This document shows, one piece after another, positions 8,046 through 16,423 of a DNA stretch of 24,901 bases (positions are counted from its first letter, which is position 1; each line of letters starts with the position of its first letter). A program made the position numbers and the translations under genes. The notes below the pieces were generated by a model. That model was not told where the DNA came from. It searched no databases and worked only from the letters and a program-made list of their open reading frames with translations. Origin of the DNA: an uncultured Bacteroidales bacterium (GTDB taxonomy: Bacteria > Bacteroidota > Bacteroidia > Bacteroidales > Paludibacteraceae); NCBI GenBank assembly GCA_937886455.1, contig CALGCU010000067.1, positions 1 through 24,901 of the forward strand, written 5' to 3'.

Positions 8046-8810
8046 ATGAAAGTTTTTATTATTGAAGATGAAATTCCAACCCAAATAAATCTAAAAAGAG
8101 CTTTACGCTTGAATTTTGACGATATTGATTTCGTGGGAACGGCTGATTCAATAGTATCTGCTGTAGATTGGCTCTCGAATCCTGCAAACCAAGCTGACAT
8201 CGTATTTATGGATGTAGAACTATCGGATGGAGTCTGTTTTGAAATATTCAATAGAGTGAAAATCGAGGCAAAAGTAATCATTACAACAGCCTATGACAAC
8301 TATGCAATCAAAGCATTCAAATGCAATTGTGTGGACTATCTCCTAAAACCAATTGATAATAGAGAATTAATTGCGGCTGTGGAAAGATGTAGAGCACTCA
8401 TTGAAGCGCAACCTATTGAAGATACAATTGAAATAAACCCACAAACACAACCATCATTAACACAAAAAGAATACAAGCAAAGGTTTGTGGTAAAAATAGG
8501 TGATCATATCATTGTAATACCCATAGAAGATATTGCCTATTTCATCTCTAAGGAAAAAACATCATACATCGTCACTAAAGACGCAAAATCATATATTGCA
8601 GACTATTCGCTCGACACAATAGAAACTCTTTTAGACCCTAAATATTTCTTTAGAGTATCAAGAGCGTGTATCACACACATATCGGCAATTGCCACTATCG
8701 CTAAACATTTTAGCGGAAGAATACGTATAACACTAAATCCAAAACAAGCGGAAGATGTATTTATCAGCAGAGTGAGAACAAACGATTTTATGCGGTGGAT
8801 AAATGGTTGA
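8046..8810 (+). CDS. LytTR-family response regulator
   Basis: This 254-residue cytoplasmic protein has a receiver domain (about residues 1-115) and a LytTR DNA-binding domain (about 145-250), the AlgR/AgrA/LytR arrangement. The receiver shows the acidic pair Glu7-Asp8, the phospho-acceptor Asp56 in FMDVELSD, Thr80-Thr81 and Lys101 in the LLKPI motif. The LytTR part contains VVKIGDHIIVIPIEDIAYF, YFFRVSRACITH and SGRIRITLNPKQ, typical of the family. No histidine kinase gene is adjacent, so it is an orphan here. In Bacteroidota such regulators usually pair with a 7TM or 2TM LytS/YehU-like kinase. No clear promoter is seen between it and manA. Its targets cannot be read from the sequence. Confidence 0.93.
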   Translation: MKVFIIEDEIPTQINLKRALRLNFDDIDFVGTADSIVSAVDWLSNPANQADIVFMDVELSDGVCFEIFNRVKIEAKVIITTAYDNYAIKAFKCNCVDYLLKPIDNRELIAAVERCRALIEAQPIEDTIEINPQTQPSLTQKEYKQRFVVKIGDHIIVIPIEDIAYFISKEKTSYIVTKDAKSYIADYSLDTIETLLDPKYFFRVSRACITHISAIATIAKHFSGRIRITLNPKQAEDVFISRVRTNDFMRWING

Positions 8811-8852
8811 TAAGTTGTAACTAAAAATAAAAGGATTTTCCTGAAAAATATG

Positions 8853-8860
8853 TAAATTTG
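8853..8860 (+). promoter_or_regulatory. Candidate -7 box upstream of mtaB
   Basis: TAAATTTG followed by C matches the TAnnTTTG consensus. No convincing TTG box lies 19-21 bases upstream, so activity could be weak or depend on an activator. Confidence 0.5.
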
Positions 8861-8922
8861 CAACTCCATTTAACCCATATCGGTCATTAGATTTGGGCTA
8901 AAATTATGGGGTTGCTTTTTTT
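8861..8922 (+). promoter_or_regulatory. Long hairpin plus T tract: terminator or attenuator before mtaB
   Basis: CAACTCCAT at 8861-8869 pairs with ATGGGGTTG at 8906-8914 (all nine pairs, one G-U). A second stem pairs bases 8870-8876 with 8895-8901 with one mismatch, leaving a loop at 8877-8894. Seven T residues follow at 8916-8922. The structure has terminator form but lies just after a candidate -7 box, so it may end the LytTR gene transcript or attenuate mtaB. The loop region carries the element shared with the GH13 leader. Confidence 0.65.
8873..8894 (+). repeat. Copy A of a 22-base leader element
   Basis: Twenty of 22 bases match 12018-12039, and the invariant core GGTCATTAGATTT is at 8882-8894. 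In this copy most of the element sits in the loop of the mtaB leader hairpin. Confidence 0.8.
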
Positions 8923-8951
8923 ATGTGAAGAGAAGAACAGAAGAGGAAAAA

Positions 8952-10274
8952 ATGAAAACAGATAACAATCTACCGCTAAAAGGGAAAAAAGTTGCTTTTG
9001 CAACACTAGGATGCAAACTCAATTTTGCAGAAACGTCCACTATCGGCAAAATGTTGATAAACTTAGGATGTGAAAGAGCTGGAAAAACAGAAAATGCTGA
9101 TATCTGTTTTGTAAACACTTGTTCTGTTACGGAAGCAGCAAATAGAAAAGGACGTCAGGCTATCAACAAATTAAGAAAAACACACCCCGAAGCGGTGATT
9201 GTTGTGTCTGGATGCTATGCACAACTCAAACCGGATGAAGTACTACACCTGGAAGGTGTGGACCTCGTTTTGGGAATGAACCATAAGTTTGATCTGCCAC
9301 AACTGCTCGCACAAATTGATGGAAAACAAAAACTACCTCAAAAAATTATAGCAGAAGATATTCGGAAAGTGATTGATTTTCATGGAGCTTGTTCTGCTGA
9401 TGACCGCACAAGACATTTCTTGAAAGTACAAGACGGATGTGATTATTTCTGTACATATTGCACCATCCCATTGGCAAGAGGACGTAGCAGAAATGGAAAA
9501 ATAGAGGATATATTAAAGCAAGCTAAGGAAGCTATTAGCGAAGGTGCAAAAGAAATTGTGCTGTCGGGGGTAAATATAGGAGATTTTGGAAAAACCACAG
9601 GGGAAAACTTCTTCCAATTAGTCAAAGCATTGGATGAGTTAGATGAACAAGTGCGCTATAGAATATCAAGCATAGAACCAAACCTACTGACAGATGAAAT
9701 GATTGAATTTTTGGCACATTCTAAACGCTTTACACCACATTTTCACATCCCGCTGCAAAGTGGTAGTGATGCGATGCTTGACATAATGCATAGACGTTAT
9801 CACACAGACCTCTTCGCTCATAAAGTAGAACAAATTAAAAACGCTATGCCACACGCATTCATAGGAGTGGATGTCATTGTAGGGGCAAGAGGGGAAACGG
9901 AAGAGTATTTTGCACAAGCTGAAGCATTCATTGAATCCTTGAATATAGCACAACTACACGTATTTACCTACTCAGAAAGGGAAGGTACGCGCATGCTGCA
10001 AATTCCTTATGTGGTGCCTGATAAAGAAAAGAAAAGAAGAAGCGAAGTACTTCACCAACTTTCTGATAGAAAACTGGAGGAATTTTATCAAGCACAACTG
10101 GGCACTAAGGCTACTGTACTTTGGGAAAGCAAATCAATACATGGTAAAATGTATGGCTTCACTGAAAACTATGTACGCGTAATGACCGACTATGACGCAG
10201 GCAAAGTAAATCAGTTTGAACAAATCATGATTACTCAACAAAACATAGCTCCTAATCTAAATGTCGAGATATAG
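8952..10274 (+). CDS. mtaB: tRNA t6A37 methylthiotransferase MtaB
   Basis: MtaB is a radical-SAM enzyme that adds a methylthio group to t6A at position 37 of tRNAs reading ANN codons. The 440-residue product has the UPF0004 N-terminal domain with three cluster-binding cysteines (in TLGCKLN, VNTCSVTE and SGCYAQLKP), then the radical-SAM triad in DGCDYFCTYC. After the barrel comes a TRAM-like C-terminal part (KATVLWESKSIHGKMYGFTENYVRV). TLGCKLNFAE near the N-terminus distinguishes MtaB from MiaB and RimO. I chose ATG 8952, preceded by gaggaaa, over the GTG at 8925, which lies close to the T tract of the leader hairpin. A structured leader precedes the gene and dnaB follows 60 bases downstream. 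Confidence 0.93.
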   Translation: MKTDNNLPLKGKKVAFATLGCKLNFAETSTIGKMLINLGCERAGKTENADICFVNTCSVTEAANRKGRQAINKLRKTHPEAVIVVSGCYAQLKPDEVLHLEGVDLVLGMNHKFDLPQLLAQIDGKQKLPQKIIAEDIRKVIDFHGACSADDRTRHFLKVQDGCDYFCTYCTIPLARGRSRNGKIEDILKQAKEAISEGAKEIVLSGVNIGDFGKTTGENFFQLVKALDELDEQVRYRISSIEPNLLTDEMIEFLAHSKRFTPHFHIPLQSGSDAMLDIMHRRYHTDLFAHKVEQIKNAMPHAFIGVDVIVGARGETEEYFAQAEAFIESLNIAQLHVFTYSEREGTRMLQIPYVVPDKEKKRRSEVLHQLSDRKLEEFYQAQLGTKATVLWESKSIHGKMYGFTENYVRVMTDYDAGKVNQFEQIMITQQNIAPNLNVEI

Positions 10275-10334
10275 TAAGACGAATGATATATAAAAAAAGC
10301 AGTTATTCTCATAAATACACAATAACATACACAC

Positions 10335-11885
10335 ATGGCAGAATCAAAGAGAAATTATAGAAAAAATAGTGACAATAAGTATGTGCCTGTAGGGCCAAAC
10401 GAATTGGGAAAACTACCACCGCAAGCCTTAGAACTGGAAGAAGCTGTGCTGGGAGCAATTATGCTCGAAACAAGTGCACACTCTTCTGTGGCTGGATTCT
10501 TAAAGGATGTGCATTTCTACAAAGAAAGCCATCAGATGATCTATCGAGCAGTGACTAGTCTGGTAGCAAAACAAGAACCGGTGGATATGCACACGGTTAC
10601 TGAACAATTGCGTAGGGATGGCACTCTTGAACAAGCTGGAGGAGCCTACTATATAGCTTTGCTCACATCAAAAGTATCTTCTTCTGCTCACATTGAGTAT
10701 CATGCAAGAATTATTGTGCAAAAATACTTAGCGCGTGAACTTATCAGAATCTCATCATTGGTACAAACCAAAGCTTTTGATGATGCTACGGATGTGGATA
10801 ATTTAATACAAGAGTCTGAAGGATTGATATTCAATCTCTCACAACAATCAATGCAAAGAAGTGTTGTGCAGATTGACCCGGTTATATCTGAAGCTATCAA
10901 TCGAATAAAAGAGGCTAAAACTAAAGAGGGATCAAGTGGAGTGCCAACTGGATTCTATGATTTGGATAGGATAACTTCTGGATGGCAACGCTCTGACTTA
11001 ATTATTATAGCGGCAAGACCTGCAATGGGAAAAACTGCCTTTGTGTTATCTATGGCAAAAAACATGGCTGTCAACTATAATAAGGCAGTAGCGATATTCT
11101 CTTTGGAAATGTCAAACGTCCAATTAGTAAACCGTCTGGTGATGAATGTGTGTGAAATTGAAGGGGATAAAATTAAAAACGGAAAATTGGATTCGTATGA
11201 ATGGGAAAAACTCGAGAAAATGGTGCAAAAACTATACGGAGCGCCAATATATGTGGATGATACACCCAATTTATCGATTTTTGAATTGAGAAGTAAAGCA
11301 AAACAACTATACAGAGAGAAAAAATTAGACTGTATTGTCATTGACTATTTACAGTTGATGAACGCTTCTGGAATGAACTTTGGTAGTCGTGAACAAGAAG
11401 TAAGTATGATTTCACGTTCATTGAAAGGATTAGCTAAGGAGTTGGATATACCCATTATTGCGCTATCTCAGTTAAATCGTAATGTGGAAGGACGTGGAGC
11501 TGGAAACGGAGTGGATGGCAAACGTCCACAATTAAGCGACTTGCGTGAGTCGGGAGCTATTGAACAGGACGCTGATATGGTGTGCTTCATTCATAGACCT
11601 GAATACTATTATCCGAATGAACCTGATTACAAAGGAAAAGCTGTGGTAATTATCGCTAAGCATCGTAATGGTGAAGTGGGAGATGTTAATCTGAGATTCC
11701 GTGGTAAATATGCGAAATTCCAAAATCTGAATGAAGATGAAAATGCTACTATGACCTCTAAATTGAATGCTACAATAGTGGAGGAGACGGTAGCAGACGA
11801 AGAAATAAAAGACGGAGCAAAGAATGAAGACCCATTATATGGAGAGGTGCAAAATCAAAACTATAACTCGCTACCAATGCCATAA
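10335..11885 (+). CDS. dnaB: Replicative DNA helicase DnaB
   Basis: DnaB is the hexameric 5'-3' helicase that unwinds DNA at the replication fork and loads with primase. The 516-residue product has the N-terminal domain (PPQALELEEAVLGAIM at about residues 28-43), a linker, and a RecA-like motor. Walker A is RPAMGKT with Lys233, and Walker B appears in CIVIDYLQLM. The glutamate and arginine-finger regions (SLEMS, SQLNRNVEGR, LRESGAIEQDAD) are present. No intein interrupts it. The last 50 residues are an acidic, poorly conserved tail (TVADEEIKDGAKNEDP), common in this phylum. No consensus promoter was found in the 60 bases upstream, so it may be read together with mtaB. Confidence 0.96.
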   Translation: MAESKRNYRKNSDNKYVPVGPNELGKLPPQALELEEAVLGAIMLETSAHSSVAGFLKDVHFYKESHQMIYRAVTSLVAKQEPVDMHTVTEQLRRDGTLEQAGGAYYIALLTSKVSSSAHIEYHARIIVQKYLARELIRISSLVQTKAFDDATDVDNLIQESEGLIFNLSQQSMQRSVVQIDPVISEAINRIKEAKTKEGSSGVPTGFYDLDRITSGWQRSDLIIIAARPAMGKTAFVLSMAKNMAVNYNKAVAIFSLEMSNVQLVNRLVMNVCEIEGDKIKNGKLDSYEWEKLEKMVQKLYGAPIYVDDTPNLSIFELRSKAKQLYREKKLDCIVIDYLQLMNASGMNFGSREQEVSMISRSLKGLAKELDIPIIALSQLNRNVEGRGAGNGVDGKRPQLSDLRESGAIEQDADMVCFIHRPEYYYPNEPDYKGKAVVIIAKHRNGEVGDVNLRFRGKYAKFQNLNEDENATMTSKLNATIVEETVADEEIKDGAKNEDPLYGEVQNQNYNSLPMP

Positions 11886-11909
11886 TACGTTAATTATCTT
11901 TAAAAATAC

Positions 11910-11917
11910 TATCTTTG
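11910..11917 (+). promoter_or_regulatory. Candidate -7 box for the GH13 gene
   Basis: TATCTTTG followed by C fits the consensus exactly, but no TTG box is obvious 19-21 bases upstream. The predicted start near 11922 gives a long leader of about 190 bases. Confidence 0.55.
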
Positions 11918-11950
11918 CAAACAAAATAAGAAGATTTGTGTTGTTATTTG

Positions 11951-12062
11951 TGTATGTCACATACAAGGTAAAATTGGTATAATTGTTTAATAAAAAAATA
12001 GAAAATAGGCATTTTTGACCCACATAGGTCATTAGATTTAGAAGAAACATGGTCTAATGATT
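11951..12062 (+). promoter_or_regulatory. Structured 5' leader of the GH13 gene
   Basis: TGTATG and CATACA (11951-11965) form a 6-bp hairpin with a TCA loop. Further on, TGACC (12016-12020) can pair with GGTCA (12027-12031), while GGTCATTAGA (12027-12036) can instead pair with TCTAATGATT (12053-12062) in ten pairs, two of them G-U. The two pairings share bases 12027-12031 and exclude each other. No T tract follows, so control of translation is more likely than termination if this is regulatory. Confidence 0.45.
12018..12039 (+). repeat. Copy B of the 22-base leader element
   Basis: It matches 8873-8894 at 20 of 22 positions, with the core GGTCATTAGATTT at 12027-12039. Here the core forms one arm of a hairpin instead of a loop. 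Confidence 0.8.
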
Positions 12063-12111
12063 GATTAGGTTTAAGGTATAACATGTAGTGGTGCCGAGAG
12101 AATAAAGAAAT

Positions 12112-13794
12112 ATGTCGAAATTTGTCATTTATCAAGTATTGCCACGTTTGTTTGGCAATTATAATACCACCCGAAAAATCAATGGTGGAATAGAAGAAAA
12201 TGGGTGCGGAAAATTTAATAGTTTTACTCCAAAAGCACTAAGAGCAATTCGAGATTTAGGTGTTACGCATATATGGTACACGGGAGTGTTAGAACACGCA
12301 ACTCAAACTGATTATACCAAATATGGTATCCAACTTGACCATCCTGCTGTTGTCAAAGGTAAAGCCGGAAGCCCTTACGCTATTAAGGATTACTATGATG
12401 TGGACCCGGATTTGGCGGAAGATGTACCAAATAGAATGAAGGAGTTTGAAGCACTAATCAAGCGGACACACAAGGAGGGTATGAAGGTAATCATTGATTT
12501 TGTCCCTAATCATGTAGCAAGACAATATCATTCGGATGCTAAACCGGAAGGAGTGAGCGATTTAGGGGAAAATGATCACAATGAATGGGCATTCTCACCT
12601 TTAAACAATTTCTATTATCTTCCGGGGGAACAATTTGCACCTACATTTGATGTTGCCGATTATCATGAATACCCGGCCAAGGCTACAGGGAATGATGTGT
12701 TCTCCGCTCATCCGAGCAAAAACGATTGGTATGAAACAGTCAAACTAAACTATGGCGTCTTCTACACGGGTGGGGGAGAAAAACAATTTAATCCTACACC
12801 GGATACATGGAATAAAATGCGTGACATTATCCTATATTGGGCAGCAAAGGGTGTGGATGGATTTAGATGTGATATGGCTGAAATGGTACCGGTTGAGTTC
12901 TGGGAATGGCTTATACCACAAGTGAAAAAACAATATCCAACTATCATTTTTATAGCTGAAGTATATCAACCGGCACTTTATGACACATATATTAAACAAG
13001 GACATTTTGATTATCTCTATGATAAAGTGGGACTCTATGACACCTTGAGAAATGTCACAAGCAGAAACTATCCGGTGTGTGATATCACACGCTGCTGGCA
13101 AAACCTGAATGACCTACAAGACTCAATGCTCAATTTCCTTGAAAATCATGATGAACAACGCATTGCTTCGGGATTTTTCTCAGGAAGAGGTATGTGTGCA
13201 CAGCCGGCAATGATTGTGGCTGCTACACTGACTAAAGCACCACTCATGATTTATGCCGGACAAGAATTTGGAGAGCTTGGAATGGATTATGAAGGATTTA
13301 GTGGAATGGACGGACGAACTACAATTTTTGACTATTGGAGTGTTCCCTCTATTGCTGCATGGGCTAATGGTGGTAAGTTTGATGGAAAACTCTTGAATGA
13401 TGAACAACGTGAATTACGTAACTTCTACAAAAAGCTCTTACACATCACTTTGGAACAAAAGGCCATATCACATGGAACTATGTATGACTTAGAATATGCA
13501 CAAGATGTCGCAAACTTTAATCCACATGAACATTTTGTCTATCTAAGACAATACAATGATGAAATAATACTGATTGTATTGAATTTTGATGATAAACCTG
13601 CGAATATGCGCATCAGAATACCACAAGAGGCATTCGACTACCTAGAATGGAAACCGGGACAAAAATATAACTATTGTGACTTGCTGCAAGAAGAAGATAA
13701 GGGAAGTACAGTTTTTACACCGGACAAAGATTTTGAAGTGCAACTGCAGGCATGGAAAGGAAAAATATTCAAATTGACTTTAACTGAAAAATAA
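12112..13794 (+). CDS. GH13 alpha-amylase family glycosidase, cytoplasmic
   Basis: This 560-residue enzyme belongs to glycoside hydrolase family 13 and probably acts on alpha-glucans or maltodextrins. The start MSKFVIYQVLPRLFGN enters the barrel at once, with no signal peptide, so it should be cytoplasmic. Conserved regions are DFVPNHV (region I), GFRCDMAE with the nucleophile Asp254 (region II), FIAEVYQP with the acid/base Glu283 (region III) and FLENHDEQR with Asp347 (region IV). A beta-sandwich C-terminal domain follows from about residue 450. The exact specificity (amylase, maltogenic or transglycosylating) cannot be read. A 25-base gap separates it from the prenyltransferase gene downstream. 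A long structured leader precedes it. Confidence 0.9.
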   Translation: MSKFVIYQVLPRLFGNYNTTRKINGGIEENGCGKFNSFTPKALRAIRDLGVTHIWYTGVLEHATQTDYTKYGIQLDHPAVVKGKAGSPYAIKDYYDVDPDLAEDVPNRMKEFEALIKRTHKEGMKVIIDFVPNHVARQYHSDAKPEGVSDLGENDHNEWAFSPLNNFYYLPGEQFAPTFDVADYHEYPAKATGNDVFSAHPSKNDWYETVKLNYGVFYTGGGEKQFNPTPDTWNKMRDIILYWAAKGVDGFRCDMAEMVPVEFWEWLIPQVKKQYPTIIFIAEVYQPALYDTYIKQGHFDYLYDKVGLYDTLRNVTSRNYPVCDITRCWQNLNDLQDSMLNFLENHDEQRIASGFFSGRGMCAQPAMIVAATLTKAPLMIYAGQEFGELGMDYEGFSGMDGRTTIFDYWSVPSIAAWANGGKFDGKLLNDEQRELRNFYKKLLHITLEQKAISHGTMYDLEYAQDVANFNPHEHFVYLRQYNDEIILIVLNFDDKPANMRIRIPQEAFDYLEWKPGQKYNYCDLLQEEDKGSTVFTPDKDFEVQLQAWKGKIFKLTLTEK

Positions 13795-13819
13795 TACACC
13801 AACCCATAAAATAATACGT

Positions 13820-14815
13820 ATGAAAACTTACTTAGAACTAATTCGTTGGAAAAATCTCCTCATGCTGGCATGCACATTATTATTGATGCAGTATGTAGTA
13901 GTTAATCCCACTTTGGCTATCTATGGATGGCAACCTATGCTTTCTACTTGGCAGGTAATCCTGATGATAACGGCTGGAGTTATGATTGCTGCGGGAGGAT
14001 ATGCGGTTAATGATTATTTTGACGTAAAAATTGATGCCATAAATCGCCCATTGACAAGAATAGTGGGAAGACTAATGGATAGACATCAAGCAATACTCGT
14101 ACACCAAGTCTTAACTGGCGTGGGGGTGTTATGTGGATTGTCTTTGGCTGTGTGGCTACGTAGTTTCACACTGGGAGTTCTATATGTGTTCGTACCGGGA
14201 TTATTGTGGTTCTATTCTGCAAGTTACAAACGACAATTCGTAATTGGAAATATCATTGTGGCGTTTAATGCCGCACTCTCTATTCTCATGGTTGGAATGG
14301 CAAATGCTATTCCTCTAAAGGCTATGTATGGAGAATTATTACAACAAACTCCTGTTTTGCGTCAACTATATGCATGGATACTCGGATATGCTGTTTTTGC
14401 GTTCTTATGCACACTGCTACGAGAAATTATTAAAGACATTGAAGACGAAACTGGTGATAGAGAAATGGAGTGTCACACACTTCCTATCAAATTGGGCGTC
14501 AACAAAACAAAATATATTCTATATGCATTGATTGTACTCATTATTGCTTTGCTTTGTATAGTCAATTTCATGTGCTTGCCTTTCCCTATAAAAGGTAGTC
14601 TCTCCACACGCTATCTCATCTTCGGATTGATTCTTCCTTTACTCGTGTTGGGTTACCTCCTGCTTGTGGCTAAAAGAAAGAATGACTATAAAGCAGCATC
14701 AACAATGAGTAAATTTATCATGCTGTTAGGGCTCCTCTATAGCTTGATTTATTATTTCTTGTTAGCTAAACAATATGGCATTGCTATTTTTGGATTGTTT
14801 GTCATACAAGCATAA
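13820..14815 (+). CDS. UbiA-family prenyltransferase (geranylgeranylglycerol-phosphate type)
   Basis: This 331-residue integral membrane enzyme transfers a prenyl group from a polyprenyl diphosphate to an acceptor. The first Asp-rich motif is NDYFDVKIDAINRP from Asn64, and the second is REIIKDIEDETGD from Arg201, with Asp206, Asp209 and Asp213. About eight or nine hydrophobic helices are visible. Bacteroidota homologues of this shape are usually named geranylgeranylglycerol-phosphate geranylgeranyltransferase, by similarity to archaeal lipid enzymes, but the substrate in this phylum is uncertain to me. A UbiA or MenA role in quinone synthesis is the alternative. It is 25 bases after the GH13 gene and 44 before the symporter, and probably shares their transcript. 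Confidence 0.85.
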   Translation: MKTYLELIRWKNLLMLACTLLLMQYVVVNPTLAIYGWQPMLSTWQVILMITAGVMIAAGGYAVNDYFDVKIDAINRPLTRIVGRLMDRHQAILVHQVLTGVGVLCGLSLAVWLRSFTLGVLYVFVPGLLWFYSASYKRQFVIGNIIVAFNAALSILMVGMANAIPLKAMYGELLQQTPVLRQLYAWILGYAVFAFLCTLLREIIKDIEDETGDREMECHTLPIKLGVNKTKYILYALIVLIIALLCIVNFMCLPFPIKGSLSTRYLIFGLILPLLVLGYLLLVAKRKNDYKAASTMSKFIMLLGLLYSLIYYFLLAKQYGIAIFGLFVIQA

Positions 14816-14859
14816 AAGTCTCAAGCACCCACTTTTCGGGGCTATACTAATTTGCACGC

Positions 14860-16302
14860 ATGTCTGATAGCCTATCTATCTTACTATTATTACTGCTCTA
14901 TTTTGCAGTACTCATACTTGTGTCTATCTTCACGGGTAGAAAGGCTGACAATGATGCTTTCTTTAGAGCAGGACGACGTTCTCCATGGATGATAGTTGCA
15001 TTCGGAATGATTGGAACCTCCATATCGGGGGTGTCATTCGTCTCTGTGCCGGGAATGGTACAACAACAAGGATTCACTTACTTGCAAATGTGCATGGGGT
15101 TCTTCCTGGGATATATAGTCATTGCTCATCTCTTACTCCCACTGTATTATCGGCGCAACTACACGTCTATATATACCTTTCTTAACGAACGCTTTGGCTC
15201 GCACACACATCGCACAGGAACGCTTGTATTCCTGGTGGGTAAACTAATCAGTGCTGCAACGCGATTATATCTGGTTTGCCTTGTCTTACATCATTTAATC
15301 TTTCAACAATGGGGAATACCATTTGTGCTGACAGCATTGTTAATGGTGTTCCTTGTGTGGATATACACGCATTCGGGAGGCATTCGCACCATTGTGTGGA
15401 CAGACGCTATACAAACTTTGTGCTTACTCATAGCATTAGGATGGATGTTTACACAAGTGTTGGACAATTTAGACATGAATATGGCTCAATTTTGGAATCA
15501 TATAGACCAACATGGCTATACCAAATGTTTTGTATGGGACGATTGGCGCTCTCCTCAACACTTTTTAAAGCTATTCTTCAGCGGAGCATTTATCACAATA
15601 GTAATGACTGGGCTGGACCAAGATACAATGCAAAAAAATCTTACTTGTCGCAATCTGCATGAAGCGAAAAAAAACATGTATTCTTATGGAATAACTTTCC
15701 TCCCCATCAATCTCCTTTTTCTCCTTTTAGGAGCAGCACTCTTGGTCTATGCAGAAATAAATTCTGTCGCTATCCCTTCTGAAGGAGACCAATTATTACT
15801 CACAATGGTAACATCTGCAGGATTGGGTAGGGGAATACTATTCTGCTTCGCATTGGGTATAGTCGCAGCTGCTTTCTCAAGTGCCGACTCGGCAATGACT
15901 GCTCTCACCACTGGGGTCTATGTGGACCTACTCAATATACAATGCAAAGACCGGACAAAAGCAATCAAAATACGCAGATATGTACACGCAGCTGTTGCGT
16001 TAGTTATGTTTGCTTCTATTTATCTTCTGTCGCTCTCTACATCGGGAACATTGCTTGACACTCTCTACACACTCGTTAGTTACACCTACGGACCTCTACT
16101 CGGACTCTACGCCTTTGGACTATTTACAAAACGCCAAGTTAACGATACCCTTGCACCCTATATATGTATCACAGCGCCCATCCTTTGTGCCATATCCTCC
16201 TTCCTGCTCAACCATCATCTACACTACCAAATGGGCTATGAACTCCTCCTGCTAAATGGCATCCTCACCTTCATCGGGCTCACCCTTTGTAAACATGCAT
16301 AA
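14860..16302 (+). CDS. Sodium:solute symporter (SSS family)
   Basis: This 480-residue inner-membrane protein of the SSS (solute:sodium symporter) family has about 13 hydrophobic helices. Family features include the N-terminal FFRAGRRSPWMIVAFGMIGT, with helix 1 breaking near GTSISGVSF, the GGIRTIVWTDAIQ segment near residue 170 and SSADSAMTALTTGVYVDLL in helix 8, the sodium-site region. The substrate is not predictable: sugars, amino acids, sialic acid and others are all carried by this family. The same helix-break motif occurs in bacterial homologues placed beside metabolic genes. Start ATG 14860 lies 44 bases after the prenyltransferase stop, and no terminator separates them. Confidence 0.92.
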   Translation: MSDSLSILLLLLLYFAVLILVSIFTGRKADNDAFFRAGRRSPWMIVAFGMIGTSISGVSFVSVPGMVQQQGFTYLQMCMGFFLGYIVIAHLLLPLYYRRNYTSIYTFLNERFGSHTHRTGTLVFLVGKLISAATRLYLVCLVLHHLIFQQWGIPFVLTALLMVFLVWIYTHSGGIRTIVWTDAIQTLCLLIALGWMFTQVLDNLDMNMAQFWNHIDQHGYTKCFVWDDWRSPQHFLKLFFSGAFITIVMTGLDQDTMQKNLTCRNLHEAKKNMYSYGITFLPINLLFLLLGAALLVYAEINSVAIPSEGDQLLLTMVTSAGLGRGILFCFALGIVAAAFSSADSAMTALTTGVYVDLLNIQCKDRTKAIKIRRYVHAAVALVMFASIYLLSLSTSGTLLDTLYTLVSYTYGPLLGLYAFGLFTKRQVNDTLAPYICITAPILCAISSFLLNHHLHYQMGYELLLLNGILTFIGLTLCKHA

Positions 16303-16372
16303 CCTCTTTGGTATAATAAATAGCCACTCAACTATTCAGCAAAAAATGCCAATCAATCACCATACATCCTTC

Positions 16373-16402
16373 TTGTAAATCACACACTTTTCACTACTTT
16401 TG
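16373..16402 (+). promoter_or_regulatory. Promoter of maf
   Basis: TTG at 16373-16375 and TACTTTTG at 16395-16402 are 19 bases apart. The predicted start lies near 16407, so translation should use the ATG at 16424. Confidence 0.75.
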
Positions 16403-16423
16403 CATCTGAGAAATTTACAAATC

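Noticed and set aside
8925..8951. GTG start for mtaB
   Set aside because: It lies just beyond the T tract and adds nine residues (MKRRTEEEK) not typical of the family. The ATG at 8952 has a better upstream site.
11944..12135. Minus-strand frame in the GH13 leader
   Set aside because: It overlaps the GH13 start and RNA structures, has no recognised domain and no promoter.
16400..16423. TTG start for maf
   Set aside because: It overlaps the promoter -7 box at 16395-16402, so it cannot be inside the transcript.
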